From: an uncultured Eubacteriales bacterium
GTDB taxonomy: Bacteria > Bacillota > Clostridia > Oscillospirales > Oscillospiraceae
Assembly (NCBI GenBank): GCA_900556935.1
Contig: USQL01000031.1
Coordinates: 1-23,228, forward strand
Direction: 5' to 3'
Length of the DNA: 23,228 nt
Each line of letters opens with the position of its first letter. Position 1 is the stretch's first letter. Shown here piece by piece: positions 6,503-14,555 of this stretch. Made by a program: the position numbers and the translations under genes. The notes under the pieces are model-generated. The model was not told the origin of the DNA. It did not search any database and saw only the letters and a list, made by a program, of their open reading frames with translations.

Positions 6503-6916
6503 ATGGGAATCAAAACAGGAGAAGCCATCCGCGCCGCCCGCACCGGTGCCAAATTGACCCAGGCCGCCCTTGCCAAGGCCGTGGGCCTGACCCCCGGGGA
6601 GATTGGAAAAGCAGAGCGGGGCGAGCTGGAACTGAGCAAAGAGGCCCTGAAAGCCGTCGCCAAGGCCGCCGGTGTCACCCAGGCCTCCCTTCTGAATGCG
6701 GAACAGGCCCCAAAAGCGGAAAAGGCCCCCAAAAAAGAATCCGGCCCTCTAAAGCTCACCGCCGCGGAGACAAAGCTCATAAAGCTCTACCGCAAGGCAA
6801 CCCCCGAACAGAAAAGCGATATCAACCGGATTCTCAACGGCGAAAAAACCGAGGTAGAACAGCTGGTAGATGCCCTTTTGGGGGACAAATGGAAGAAAAA
6901 AGTGAAACGAAAGTAG
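6503..6916 (+). CDS. small XRE-family helix-turn-helix regulator
   Basis: About 137 residues. The N-terminal 60 form a Cro/CI-type helix-turn-helix (IRAARTGAKLTQAALAKAVGL then IGKAERGELELS). A Lys/Ala/Pro-rich linker (about 66-80) leads to a short charged helical tail with a basic end. I chose ATG 6503 over the in-frame GTG at 6497, since AGAGG at 6493-6497 is then 5 bases away. It follows the reductase stop by 9 bases, so it is cotranscribed and may regulate that operon (inference). No cognate operator was recognised; it could equally regulate distant genes. Confidence 0.85.
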   Translation: MGIKTGEAIRAARTGAKLTQAALAKAVGLTPGEIGKAERGELELSKEALKAVAKAAGVTQASLLNAEQAPKAEKAPKKESGPLKLTAAETKLIKLYRKATPEQKSDINRILNGEKTEVEQLVDALLGDKWKKKVKRK

Positions 6917-6921
6917 AAAAT

Positions 6922-6956
6922 GACGCTGCCGCGAACGGCAGCGTCAAATTTTTATT
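6922..6956 (+). terminator. strong intrinsic terminator, possibly bidirectional
   Basis: GACGCTGCCG (6922-6931) and CGGCAGCGTC (6936-6945) form a perfect 10-bp stem with a 4-base CGAA loop, followed on the plus strand by AAATTTTTATTT. It closes the reductase-XRE operon. The minus strand shows ATTTTCTACTTT after the same stem, and the converging glucosidase ends at 6952, so it may stop both transcripts. Confidence 0.9.
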
Positions 6957-8604
6957 TCCACAGGTACACCCTGGTCTCATAGGGCCGCAGGGTGCCGGGG
7001 ATGGGGTCCGGATAATTGCAGAGGATGAGCCTTCCCTGGTCCAGGTGAAAGCCCTCCGGCGGGGTGTACTTTCTGCTTTTCTCGGAGAAGGCGCAGATTA
7101 CCAGAATTTTTTGCCGACTGTCCCGCATGGAGTACTGGTAGAGCCAGTGGGAGCCCTTGGAATACTCCTGGTACTGCCCCCAGCGGACGCAGCTCAGCCG
7201 CTTGCGCAGGGCGATGGCCAACCGGTAGAAATTGAGGACGGAATTTCGGTCCTCATTTTGGGCCGCCACATTGATTTCTTTGTAATTGTCGTTGGCATAA
7301 AACCAGGGAGAGCCCGTGGTAAAACCCGCGTTGGGGGTGCTGTCCCACTGCATCAGCGTCCGGGCGGAATCCCGTGAGCAGCGCCAGAGCCTGTGGAGTC
7401 TTGCCCGGGGGGTCATGCGCTGGGCATAGTGGTCAAAGTAGTAAAGGGTGGCCACATCCTCATACATTTCCGGGCTGCCGGGATGCCAGTTGGTCATGCC
7501 AATCTCCTGGCCCTGGTAGACAAAGGGGGTTCCCTTCTGGAACAGGTACATGGCAGCAAGAAGCTTTGCGCTTTCCGCCCAATATTTTTGGCTTCCATAC
7601 CGGGAGACAATTCTGGGATGGTCGTGGTTTTCCAGGAACAGCATGTTCCACCCCTTCCCCTCCAGCTTCTTCTGCCAAACCCGGAAGGCCTTTTTCAGCC
7701 GCCGCAGGGAGAATTTCAGAGGGTAGAAATCCTGAAACAGGCAGTCCGCGCACATGGCGGCATTCTGAATCATCATGCTGAACTCCTGGTTTTTCCCCTC
7801 CCGGATATAGCGCAGGGCAATCCTCGGGGTGACCATGGGGGCCTCCGCCAGGGTCATGCAGTCGTAGTCCTTCAAAACGTCATCCCGGAATTCCGACAGA
7901 TAGTCGTGGATTTTCGGGCCGTGGTTGTACAGAAACAGTCCCTTATACACCGGCATCAGGTGGTCATTGGGCAGCCCCTTCTTCTTGGAGATAAAGGTGA
8001 TGACATCCTCCCGAAAGCCGTCCACCCCCATATCCAGCCAGAAGCGCATAATCTTCTTGACTTCCTCCCGCACCAGGGGATTGTCCATATTCAGGTCCGG
8101 CTGCTTCACCGCGAACAGGTGCAGGTAATATTCCTTCCGGACGGAATCGTAGGCCCAGGCCTTGCCCTCAAAGTGGGAATCCCAGTTATTGGGAAGCTTT
8201 CCGTTTTTTCTGGCGGGCCGCCAGATGTAGTAATCCGTATAGGGCTCAATTCGGCGGCGGCTCTTCTGGAACCACTCGTGCTCGTCGCTGGTGTGGTTCA
8301 CCACCAGGTCCATAATCACCCGCATTCCCCGGCTGTGTGCCCCATCCAGAACGGTTCGAAAGGCCTCCATGCCGCCGAACATTTTGTCAATGTCCATATA
8401 GTCGGAGATGTCATAGCCACAGTCCACCCCCGGAGAGGGGTACAGCGGCGAAAACCAGATGCCGTCGCAGCCCAAGCTTTTGATATAGTCCAGCTTCTGC
8501 GCCACCCCAAACAGGTCTCCCATACCGTCCCCGTTCCCGTCCAGGAAGCTTCGGGGCCAGATCTGGTAAAATACGGTGTCCTTATACCATTGGGTTTGCT
8601 CCAT
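6952..8604 (-). CDS. GH13 alpha-glucosidase, probable oligo-1,6-glucosidase
   Basis: Glycoside hydrolase family 13 protein of 550 residues, the usual size for the oligo-1,6-glucosidase / trehalulose / dextran glucosidase group, with no signal peptide, hence cytoplasmic. The conserved regions are visible: region I DLVVNH (99-104), region II GFREDVI with nucleophile Asp200, region III LAEAP with acid/base Glu254 and region IV ENHDHPR with Asp328. Val201 after the nucleophile is the residue associated with alpha-1,6 rather than alpha-1,4 specificity in this group. The enzyme would release glucose from isomalto-oligosaccharides or panose ends. No sugar transporter or regulator is adjacent. It has its own promoter at 8631-8659. 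The exact substrate is inferred. Confidence 0.92.
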   Translation of the reverse strand: MEQTQWYKDTVFYQIWPRSFLDGNGDGMGDLFGVAQKLDYIKSLGCDGIWFSPLYPSPGVDCGYDISDYMDIDKMFGGMEAFRTVLDGAHSRGMRVIMDLVVNHTSDEHEWFQKSRRRIEPYTDYYIWRPARKNGKLPNNWDSHFEGKAWAYDSVRKEYYLHLFAVKQPDLNMDNPLVREEVKKIMRFWLDMGVDGFREDVITFISKKKGLPNDHLMPVYKGLFLYNHGPKIHDYLSEFRDDVLKDYDCMTLAEAPMVTPRIALRYIREGKNQEFSMMIQNAAMCADCLFQDFYPLKFSLRRLKKAFRVWQKKLEGKGWNMLFLENHDHPRIVSRYGSQKYWAESAKLLAAMYLFQKGTPFVYQGQEIGMTNWHPGSPEMYEDVATLYYFDHYAQRMTPRARLHRLWRCSRDSARTLMQWDSTPNAGFTTGSPWFYANDNYKEINVAAQNEDRNSVLNFYRLAIALRKRLSCVRWGQYQEYSKGSHWLYQYSMRDSRQKILVICAFSEKSRKYTPPEGFHLDQGRLILCNYPDPIPGTLRPYETRVYLWK

Positions 8605-8630
8605 GGTTCATCCCCCATTTCTATGGGTTT

Positions 8631-8659
8631 ATTATAGCTTTCTCCCGAAAAAAGGTCAA
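8631..8659 (-). promoter_or_regulatory. promoter of the GH13 gene
   Basis: On the minus strand TTGACC (8659-8654), a 17-bp spacer and TATAAT (8636-8631). Transcription would start near 8624, giving a leader of about 20 bases with a GGGGGA ribosome site. The -35 begins at the base right after the terminator stem of the upstream glycosyltransferase operon. Confidence 0.88.
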
Positions 8660-8687
8660 GCGCCGGGTTTTCGGGTCAAACCGGCGC
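8648..8687 (-). terminator. probable terminator of the glycosyltransferase operon
   Basis: The minus strand reads GCGCCGGTTT (8687-8678) then, after a short loop, AAAACCCGGCGC (8671-8660): about 10 pairs with one bulged base. After TTGACC comes a TTTTTT run (8653-8648). The 6-base gap before the T-run weakens it somewhat. The gap bases also serve as the -35 of the next promoter. Confidence 0.6.
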
Positions 8688-8731
8688 GCCCGTATTGTTC
8701 TACAGCTATTCTGCCTATCCGTACGCGTTTC

Positions 8732-9898
8732 TTAGAAATGCAGCTTTTTGCGCACCTTTTTCATACTCTCCTGCCAGAATAGACGGACCACCGTTTTTTG
8801 ATGCCGGTAGGTAATGCCCCGGATATGATACCGGGCATCGGCCAGCCGCTCTTCCTGACTTTGGGGCACCTTTCGGGCATTCTCCCCCAGGCGGTAGAGC
8901 CGGAACACATCCCCCGGAACATTTTCCAGAATGTTCCACTCCTGGGGGCGCATTTCCCTTCCGAAGCTTGCAAGCTCCTGGGCGTTTTCCACCCGGCTGC
9001 CGGTCAGCAGGTATTCCTTGCCTTCAAAACAGACCTTGGAGCCGTACAAATCCACGCACAGGCTCTCTTTTCCCAGCACCTGAGAAAGCCGGAGGTTTTC
9101 CATCCAGGCATCGTACACCGCCCGGGACTGGGAAAGCTCGGAAAGCCGCAGCGCCCCTTCCCTGCCGCCGCCCATCAGCGGCACCTGGAACAGGTCCACC
9201 TTCTGCGCAAAGTTCACCCCGGCATCAGAAAAGCAGGTGGTTCTCGCCACTCTCGGGTAGAGGAAAAAACGATCCGTTTCGATGGTATAGGCTATGTGGT
9301 ATTTGAGCCACGAGTGCTTCCCCCACGCACGGATATCCTCGGGGATTCTGGGGCTGGACGCAAAATCGTAGTCCCCGTTTTTCTCCAGCCAATCCGAAAA
9401 CAGCTTCCACTGCCCCTTGGTCCATAGCTGTCCCCAGGAGCAGGCATACTGAAAATACCAGTTGTCGAAGCCATCCTCTATGGGCTCAAAAACCCGTTCC
9501 GTCAGCTGGCTCAGGCGGTGGTTATACAGGGCCACGCCCGCTATTTTCTCCTTGCCCTCCACAAACGCCAAGCACTCCAGAGCATACCGGTAGAAATCCG
9601 GAGATACATACAGGTCGTCTTCCAAAAGGATAATGCCGTCGTGGACCTGGGTCAGGCCGCCACATTTCAGAATATGGCGCTTTAAGCCCAGATTCTCCTC
9701 CTGATAAATCACCTGTTTTGCCCCAAAGGGCCACGGGAAGTCCATGGCATAGTCCAGAACAGCCCGGTTGTCTCCTCTGTCAATGCTGATGATGAGCTCT
9801 GCTTTCTGGGGGTATTCCGCCCGGAGAAGGGAGCCCAAAATCCGTTTGAGGGAATCGATTCGATTGTAAGCAACCACCACAATGGGCAAATCCGCCAT
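8732..9898 (-). CDS. GT-A-fold glycosyltransferase (GT2/GT13-like)
   Basis: The protein has 388 residues from ATG 9898, chosen because AGGAGG lies 8 bases upstream; the open frame extends further upstream but overlaps the preceding gene. The N-terminus IVVVAYNRIDSLKRILGSLL is a GT-A nucleotide-sugar fold start, and LLEDDLYVSPDFY (about 91-103) carries the metal-binding acidic triad Glu93-Asp94-Asp95. The overall pattern recalls GNT-I-like transferases found in bacterial polysaccharide clusters. The C-terminal about 100 residues are basic and less conserved, with no membrane segment, so it probably works at the inner membrane face. It is the last gene of a four-gene operon and starts 1 base after the previous stop. 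Donor and acceptor are unknown. Confidence 0.83.
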   Translation of the reverse strand: MADLPIVVVAYNRIDSLKRILGSLLRAEYPQKAELIISIDRGDNRAVLDYAMDFPWPFGAKQVIYQEENLGLKRHILKCGGLTQVHDGIILLEDDLYVSPDFYRYALECLAFVEGKEKIAGVALYNHRLSQLTERVFEPIEDGFDNWYFQYACSWGQLWTKGQWKLFSDWLEKNGDYDFASSPRIPEDIRAWGKHSWLKYHIAYTIETDRFFLYPRVARTTCFSDAGVNFAQKVDLFQVPLMGGGREGALRLSELSQSRAVYDAWMENLRLSQVLGKESLCVDLYGSKVCFEGKEYLLTGSRVENAQELASFGREMRPQEWNILENVPGDVFRLYRLGENARKVPQSQEERLADARYHIRGITYRHQKTVVRLFWQESMKKVRKKLHF

Positions 9899-9899
9899 C

Positions 9900-11009
9900 T
9901 TATTTTCCTCCTTCCGCCAGCCAAACCGCCCGGTCATAGCCCTTTGCCACCGCGGCAAAGCTGAATTTCTCTCCCAGGCTCTTCCGAAGCCTTTCCGGTT
10001 CCCCGGGGTCTGCCAGCAGGGCATCCAGGCAGCGGGCGAATTCCTCCGGCTGCTCCGGGTTGGCAAGCAGCCCGTTTTCTCCCGGGGCAATCACGTCGCA
10101 GGCTCCATCGGCATAGACCGATGCCACAGTCGAGAGCCCGGCGCAGGCCGCCTCCACCAGAATCAGGCCGAAGCAATCGGACCTGGAGGGCACCGCCAGA
10201 ACGGATGCCCGGGCGTATTCAGAAAGCAGCGCCTCCCCCTGCCGGTAGCCCAGCCAGGTAATCCGGTCCGCAACGCCCAAATCTCCGGCAAGCTTCTCAA
10301 TCTCCGCCTGCTGGCCGTCTACATCGTTGCCCGCCACACGCAGCGTGGCCTTTGTTTGCATCTTTGCCAGGGCCCGCACCAAAAGGTCCAGTCCCTTTTC
10401 CCGGGAAATTCTGCCCACATACAGAATTTCTCCCTGCCTGGGCTTTCTTTCAAGGCTTAAAAAAGGGGCCGTATCCACCGTCAGATAGGCCACGGCGATT
10501 TTCTCCGCCGGGGCCCCCCAGGCAAGCAGCTTTTCCTTCGCCCGGGTCCCGCTGGCCAGGTAGGCGTCCGCCTTGCCGATAATCCAGCGCCGGGTCAGCT
10601 TCTGGACCCGGCCAATGTAGCTTTCCGAGCGCAGGGTGCCGTCGGTCATGTTCACGTAGGGGATACGGTGCCGCCTGGCCCAAAGCAGGGTCCGCACCGC
10701 GGAGAGATTGTACTCCCCGCCGATAATGACATCCGGGCGGAGCCTACTCAGCATGGCATCCAGGCCATAGGGGATGTGGATAAACCGGGTGGCCGTGCCG
10801 CCCACGTCGCCGCCCTTCACCCGCAGCACATGGGATTTTAAAAAATACGTGTCCTTCAGCCCCGCTTCCGCCACCTGCCAGGCCCGGTCCGACTCTGTAT
10901 GGCCGGTGTAGAGCACCTGATAGCGGTATTCGCTGTGGGATTGAAGGTAGGCAAACAGCGCCGTGCGGTAAGGGGCCGGGATATTGCTGGTAATGAGTAC
11001 CTTTTTCAT
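9900..11009 (-). CDS. glycosyltransferase family 4
   Basis: Retaining GT-B glycosyltransferase of 369 residues. The N-terminal domain starts MKKVLITSNIPAPYRTALFAYL; the C-terminal domain has LYVGRISREKGLDLLVRALA (about 195-215) and the SDCFGLILVEAACAG segment that holds the E-x7-E donor-binding motif. It has no signal peptide. It overlaps the upstream transferase gene by ATGA, showing translational coupling, and is followed after 1 base by the next. Its role in the operon is transfer of one sugar to a lipid-linked glycan (inference). Neighbours do not reveal which sugar. Confidence 0.9.
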   Translation of the reverse strand: MKKVLITSNIPAPYRTALFAYLQSHSEYRYQVLYTGHTESDRAWQVAEAGLKDTYFLKSHVLRVKGGDVGGTATRFIHIPYGLDAMLSRLRPDVIIGGEYNLSAVRTLLWARRHRIPYVNMTDGTLRSESYIGRVQKLTRRWIIGKADAYLASGTRAKEKLLAWGAPAEKIAVAYLTVDTAPFLSLERKPRQGEILYVGRISREKGLDLLVRALAKMQTKATLRVAGNDVDGQQAEIEKLAGDLGVADRITWLGYRQGEALLSEYARASVLAVPSRSDCFGLILVEAACAGLSTVASVYADGACDVIAPGENGLLANPEQPEEFARCLDALLADPGEPERLRKSLGEKFSFAAVAKGYDRAVWLAEGGK

Positions 11010-12181
11010 TTGCTTGCCACAGCCCTTTCATACGTTTCCAGCAGCCGCCGGTAGTTTTCCTCCGGGGTCAGCTCCCCGCGGTATTTTTCCAGTGCCGCTT
11101 TGGACCAGTCCCGCTTTTCTTCCAGAAAGGCCCGAACCGTCCGGGCGATGGAATCCGGGTCTTCCTGGTCAAATTTAAGCCCGGTAACGCCCTCCTCCAC
11201 CAGACTCCCGGCATTTCCCAGCCGAGACACCAGCACCGGAGTGCCCGCGGAAAAGGCCTCCGCGATGCTGATAGGGAAGCCCTCATACAGCTGGGTAGGC
11301 AAAATCATGGCCATGCTTTCGGAGAGCATTTCCCGCACCCGGCTGTTCTCCACAAAGCCAAGAGACTTCACATTTTTCAGTCCGTTTTCCCGGACAAAGT
11401 CCCCGCACCAGCTTTCCAGCGGACCGCTGCCGCAGAGCACCAGCGTCGGTGCCTGGGGACCTAGCCTGCGCCAGCTCTCCAGAAGGACCTTCACACCCTT
11501 GCGCTCCTCCAGCCGCCCCACGTAGAGTATCTGGCGTTCCCGGCTTTCCCAGGGCATGATTTTCTTTGCGGGCTCCACACTGTTGGGCTTTACAAAAACC
11601 TGTTCCGGGGACAGTCCTTTCAGGGAGAGCAGCTTCTGCTTATTGAATTCCGTCAGGCAGATATAGGTCAGCTTTTTGTAAATCCCCGTGGCCCTGTGCA
11701 GCTTCATGGACAGCACGCAGCACAGCGTCTCCGAGAAGCTTCCCCGATAGCACCTGTGCTTTAGGGCACAGCCCAGGCCCTTTTGGAGGCAATCCTCGCA
11801 CACATGGCCGTCCCGATAAAAGACAGCCCCAGGGCACAAAAGCCTAAAATTATGGACAGACTGCACCACCGCCGCCCCTTCCCGCCGGGCGGCATAGTAC
11901 ACCGCCGGAGAGATGAGCATCAGGGTATTGTGGACATGGACCAGCTGAATATTTTCCTTCCGGATGATTTCCCGGACCTCCCGGTAGGTTCTGGGGTTAA
12001 ACAGAACAGAAAAAGGCAGGCACATCTTCTGCCATAAGGAAAATCCGGCCAGCTCTCCGTTGTTACGGAAATAGGTCAGAACCTTGTGGCCATGGGCCTG
12101 CAACATTTTCTGCTCACCGGCCGCCATTACCTCTTCCCCTCCGGGAAGCCGGTAGAGATTGTGAACGATGAGTATATTCAT
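11006..12181 (-). CDS. glycosyltransferase family 4 with cysteine cluster
   Basis: GT-B protein of 391 residues, beginning MNILIVHNLYRLPGGEE as in many polysaccharide-cluster GT4 enzymes. A cysteine-rich insertion follows SVHNFRLL: Cys116, Cys128, Cys131, Cys138 and Cys144, including a CEDC pair, typical of one GT4 subgroup and possibly metal-binding. The C-terminal domain has ILYVGRLEERKGV (about 217-229) and EGFPISIAEAFSAG with the E-x7-E donor motif. It starts 2 bases after the WecG/TagA gene stops and overlaps the next by 4. Cytoplasmic, membrane-associated action is expected. The sugar is unknown. Confidence 0.9.
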   Translation of the reverse strand: MNILIVHNLYRLPGGEEVMAAGEQKMLQAHGHKVLTYFRNNGELAGFSLWQKMCLPFSVLFNPRTYREVREIIRKENIQLVHVHNTLMLISPAVYYAARREGAAVVQSVHNFRLLCPGAVFYRDGHVCEDCLQKGLGCALKHRCYRGSFSETLCCVLSMKLHRATGIYKKLTYICLTEFNKQKLLSLKGLSPEQVFVKPNSVEPAKKIMPWESRERQILYVGRLEERKGVKVLLESWRRLGPQAPTLVLCGSGPLESWCGDFVRENGLKNVKSLGFVENSRVREMLSESMAMILPTQLYEGFPISIAEAFSAGTPVLVSRLGNAGSLVEEGVTGLKFDQEDPDSIARTVRAFLEEKRDWSKAALEKYRGELTPEENYRRLLETYERAVASK

Positions 12182-12183
12182 TT

Positions 12184-12966
12184 TTATTTTCCTCGCAAAT
12201 CTGCCTCAATCAAATACACCGTATTGGTATACAAATACCGCCGAAACAGCCGCTTGGGGTCCTGGAGCAGCCGATAAAACCATTCCAGATTGTGCTTCTG
12301 CATCCAGCTCGGTGCCCGGTAGATGTTCTCCGCGGCGTAGTCAAAGGCCGCACCCACGCCCACCATCAGTCCGGGAATCTTTCCCTGGTGGTCGTGCATC
12401 CAGATTTCCTGCTTAGGCGCGCCCAGGCCCACCCAGACAAAATCCGGCTTTGCCAGAGCGATGCGCTCCTGAATCTCCCGGTCCTCCTGGGCAGTCATCG
12501 CCCGGAAGGGCGGGCTGTAGCTTCCGGCAATCTGAATACCGGGGTAGCGTGCCCGGAGGTTTTCCTCCATGGTTTTCAGGGTCTCCGGGGTGCTGCCGTA
12601 GAAGTAGTGCCGCCAGCCCCTGCTGATTCCCGCGGCAATGGCCTCCTGCATAAAGTCCGGGCCGGTGACGCGCCGCATCTTTCCAAAGCCTCTGCGCCGC
12701 CCGGTGGTGGACAGGGGGCCGCCGTCCGGAATGGCCATGATGCCGCCGTTCTGCACCGCCATATAGGAGGGGTCCTTATAGGCCATCACCGTGGTATGGA
12801 CATTGGACACACAGATGTAGTCCCCGGAGAGCTTTTCCAGATTCTCCGCCGTAAAGTCCAGCAGCCACGGCATATCAATGGCCGCAATCCGCACCCCCAG
12901 AATGGGGCACACCGGCACCTCCGCCTTATTCACTTGATGCTGAAAAGCGCCGGTACTGTTTTCCAC
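12184..12966 (-). CDS. WecG/TagA/CpsF family glycosyltransferase (GT26)
   Basis: About 260 residues, the usual size. It starts at GTG 12966, with GGAGGG 7 bases upstream. Motifs in order: Thr58 in VHTT, IPDGGPLSTTGRR with the candidate catalytic Asp81, RVTGPDFM, WVGLGAPKQEIWM, VGVGAAFDY and the C-terminal RAPSWMQKHNLEWFYRLLQDP, which in TagA forms the membrane-binding appendage. Members transfer ManNAc or ManNAcA to an undecaprenyl-linked amino sugar, an early step in wall teichoic acid, enterobacterial common antigen or capsule synthesis. It is the first gene of the operon and is followed by three transferases, fitting stepwise glycan assembly. No priming enzyme, flippase or polymerase is in the window, so the product is unknown. 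I give no symbol, as tagA, wecG and cpsF are all possible. Confidence 0.93.
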   Translation of the reverse strand: MENSTGAFQHQVNKAEVPVCPILGVRIAAIDMPWLLDFTAENLEKLSGDYICVSNVHTTVMAYKDPSYMAVQNGGIMAIPDGGPLSTTGRRRGFGKMRRVTGPDFMQEAIAAGISRGWRHYFYGSTPETLKTMEENLRARYPGIQIAGSYSPPFRAMTAQEDREIQERIALAKPDFVWVGLGAPKQEIWMHDHQGKIPGLMVGVGAAFDYAAENIYRAPSWMQKHNLEWFYRLLQDPKRLFRRYLYTNTVYLIEADLRGK

Positions 12967-13007
12967 CTTTTTCCCTCCAAACGCAAAGCTGCTGCAATGG
13001 CAATAGT

Positions 13008-13036
13008 ATTATACCACCCTTTTCCAAAAAAATCTA
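13008..13036 (-). promoter_or_regulatory. promoter of the glycosyltransferase operon
   Basis: A perfect TATAAT (13013-13008) preceded by TGG (13016-13014) makes an extended -10. The -35 at the right distance is poor (TAGATT, 13036-13031), which an extended -10 can compensate. It lies about 40 bases before the GTG start. Confidence 0.65.
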
Positions 13037-13039
13037 CTG

Positions 13040-14545
13040 CTACTTTTCGCAAGAAGCGGCCTGACAGGCTTTTTGAAGCTCTTTTTCATTTTTCTGGCAC
13101 AGAAGTCTTCCGCTGAGGGCCAGATAGCTGTCACAGCCGTGGCGGGCAATAAAGGCCATCAGCCGCCCGCTCTCGGTAATCTGGGTCAGCAGCAGGGTCA
13201 GCTCCTGGCCGTCCCCAAAGCACTGGGTCAGAAATTCAATTGCCTGTCGGAGTTCCCGCTGCATTGCGGCAATCCTTTCCTGCCGTGTGGAAAGCCTCGC
13301 TTCAAAGCACTCCTTCAGGAAGGGGTCCTGCTCTTGCCGGGTGCGCAGTCTCCCCTGCCGGGCCTCCTGGTCCCAGATGTCCAGAAGCCGCACCACCTGG
13401 GCCTCCCGAATGAGCGTCTTTTCATCCGTCAGGCCAAACTGCCGCTTGGTCTCCAATGCCTTCCGGCGGGCGGACGCGAAATCAGAAAGGCTGTCCGTGC
13501 CCTTTAAGAAGACGGACAGGGCCTGGTGAAGTGCCGTATCCAGAAGGTCCTCTTCCTCATAATCCCGGGCAGTGTGCCTTAATCGGTCCGTCACCTGATT
13601 GACCAGGGTGAACCGTTCCGTAAAATCCCCCTGCCGGGCAAGCTCCACCCTTTGGGCCCATTCCTCCTGGGAAAGCCCCCCGGACAAAATCTCCGGAACG
13701 CCATAGTCCTGGCCATATTTCCGGTACAGCCGGTAAAACGCCGTAAAGTCCCGTGCCGTATCCTCCAGGTTCAGAAACTCCCCTGCCAGATTCTCGTCCA
13801 CAGGCAGGTCCAGGCTTTCACAGCTCTGCAGCATCCGGGAAAGGTCCTCCCAGCCCCGGGCCGTCACGTAGCGCAGCCTGTCCTCGTCCCGGCTCACATG
13901 GTAGAATTTTTCCGGCTTCAGTCCCAGATAGCTGAGCACCGCCCCGTGAATCCCCGCGGTGATGCCATAGCTTCGGAAGGAATCCACGCTGGCCTCCACG
14001 GAAATCAGCCGAATCCGGTCCAGCGTCACCACGTCAAACTCCCGGACGGACTTATTGTACTCCGGCGGATTCCCCGCCGCCACAATCACCCAGCCCTGGG
14101 GAAGGGCGTGGTTTCCAAAGGTTTTGTTCTGCAAAAATTGCAGCATGGTCGGTGCCAGGGTCTCGGAGACGCAGTTGATTTCGTCCAGGAACAGAATTCC
14201 TTCCCGCTTTCCGGACCGTTCCATGGCGGCGTACACCGCGCCAATAATCTCGCTCATGGTGTACTCCGTCACCGTGAACGTCTTTCCGCAGTACTCCCTC
14301 TGGCAAATCTGAGGAAGGCCCACGGCGCTCTGCCGGGTATGGTGGGTCATGGTATAGGCCACCATGGGAAGCCCCGCCTCCCGGGCGGCCTGCTCCACAA
14401 TGGCGGTTTTTCCAACCCCCGGCGGTCCCATTAGCAGCAGTGGCCGCTGCCGCACCGTCGGGTAGCAGTACGCCCCCAGCGCGTCCTTTTGCAGGTAGGC
14501 CCGCAGGGTGTTTTGAATCTCTTCCTTGGCTGCCTGAATATCCAT
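13040..14545 (-). CDS. MoxR-type AAA+ ATPase
   Basis: The protein has 501 residues. The N-terminal AAA+ module (about 30-290) has Walker A GPPGVGKT (40-47), Walker B ILFLDEIN (Asp121-Glu122), sensor-1 region VAAGNPPEYN and the arginine-rich DRIRL segment. The C-terminal about 200 residues are charged and helical, longer than in minimal MoxR proteins. MoxR ATPases act as chaperone-like activators together with VWA-domain partners, and one is encoded 10 bases upstream. It is the last gene of a three-gene operon. The client protein is unknown. Walker residues are intact, so it should be an active ATPase. Confidence 0.9.
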   Translation of the reverse strand: MDIQAAKEEIQNTLRAYLQKDALGAYCYPTVRQRPLLLMGPPGVGKTAIVEQAAREAGLPMVAYTMTHHTRQSAVGLPQICQREYCGKTFTVTEYTMSEIIGAVYAAMERSGKREGILFLDEINCVSETLAPTMLQFLQNKTFGNHALPQGWVIVAAGNPPEYNKSVREFDVVTLDRIRLISVEASVDSFRSYGITAGIHGAVLSYLGLKPEKFYHVSRDEDRLRYVTARGWEDLSRMLQSCESLDLPVDENLAGEFLNLEDTARDFTAFYRLYRKYGQDYGVPEILSGGLSQEEWAQRVELARQGDFTERFTLVNQVTDRLRHTARDYEEEDLLDTALHQALSVFLKGTDSLSDFASARRKALETKRQFGLTDEKTLIREAQVVRLLDIWDQEARQGRLRTRQEQDPFLKECFEARLSTRQERIAAMQRELRQAIEFLTQCFGDGQELTLLLTQITESGRLMAFIARHGCDSYLALSGRLLCQKNEKELQKACQAASCEK

Positions 14546-14555
14546 CGTCTTTCTC

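Noticed and set aside
6007..7377. Plus-strand open frame of 456 codons
   Set aside because: It overlaps the aldo/keto reductase, the XRE gene and the terminator in another frame and then runs antisense to the GH13 gene. It shows no domain and no plausible start.
8614..8627. Small hairpin CCCAT / ATGGG at the GH13 leader, considered as a ribosome-site blocker
   Set aside because: The predicted transcription start is near 8624, so part of the 5' arm would not be transcribed and the stem could not form fully.
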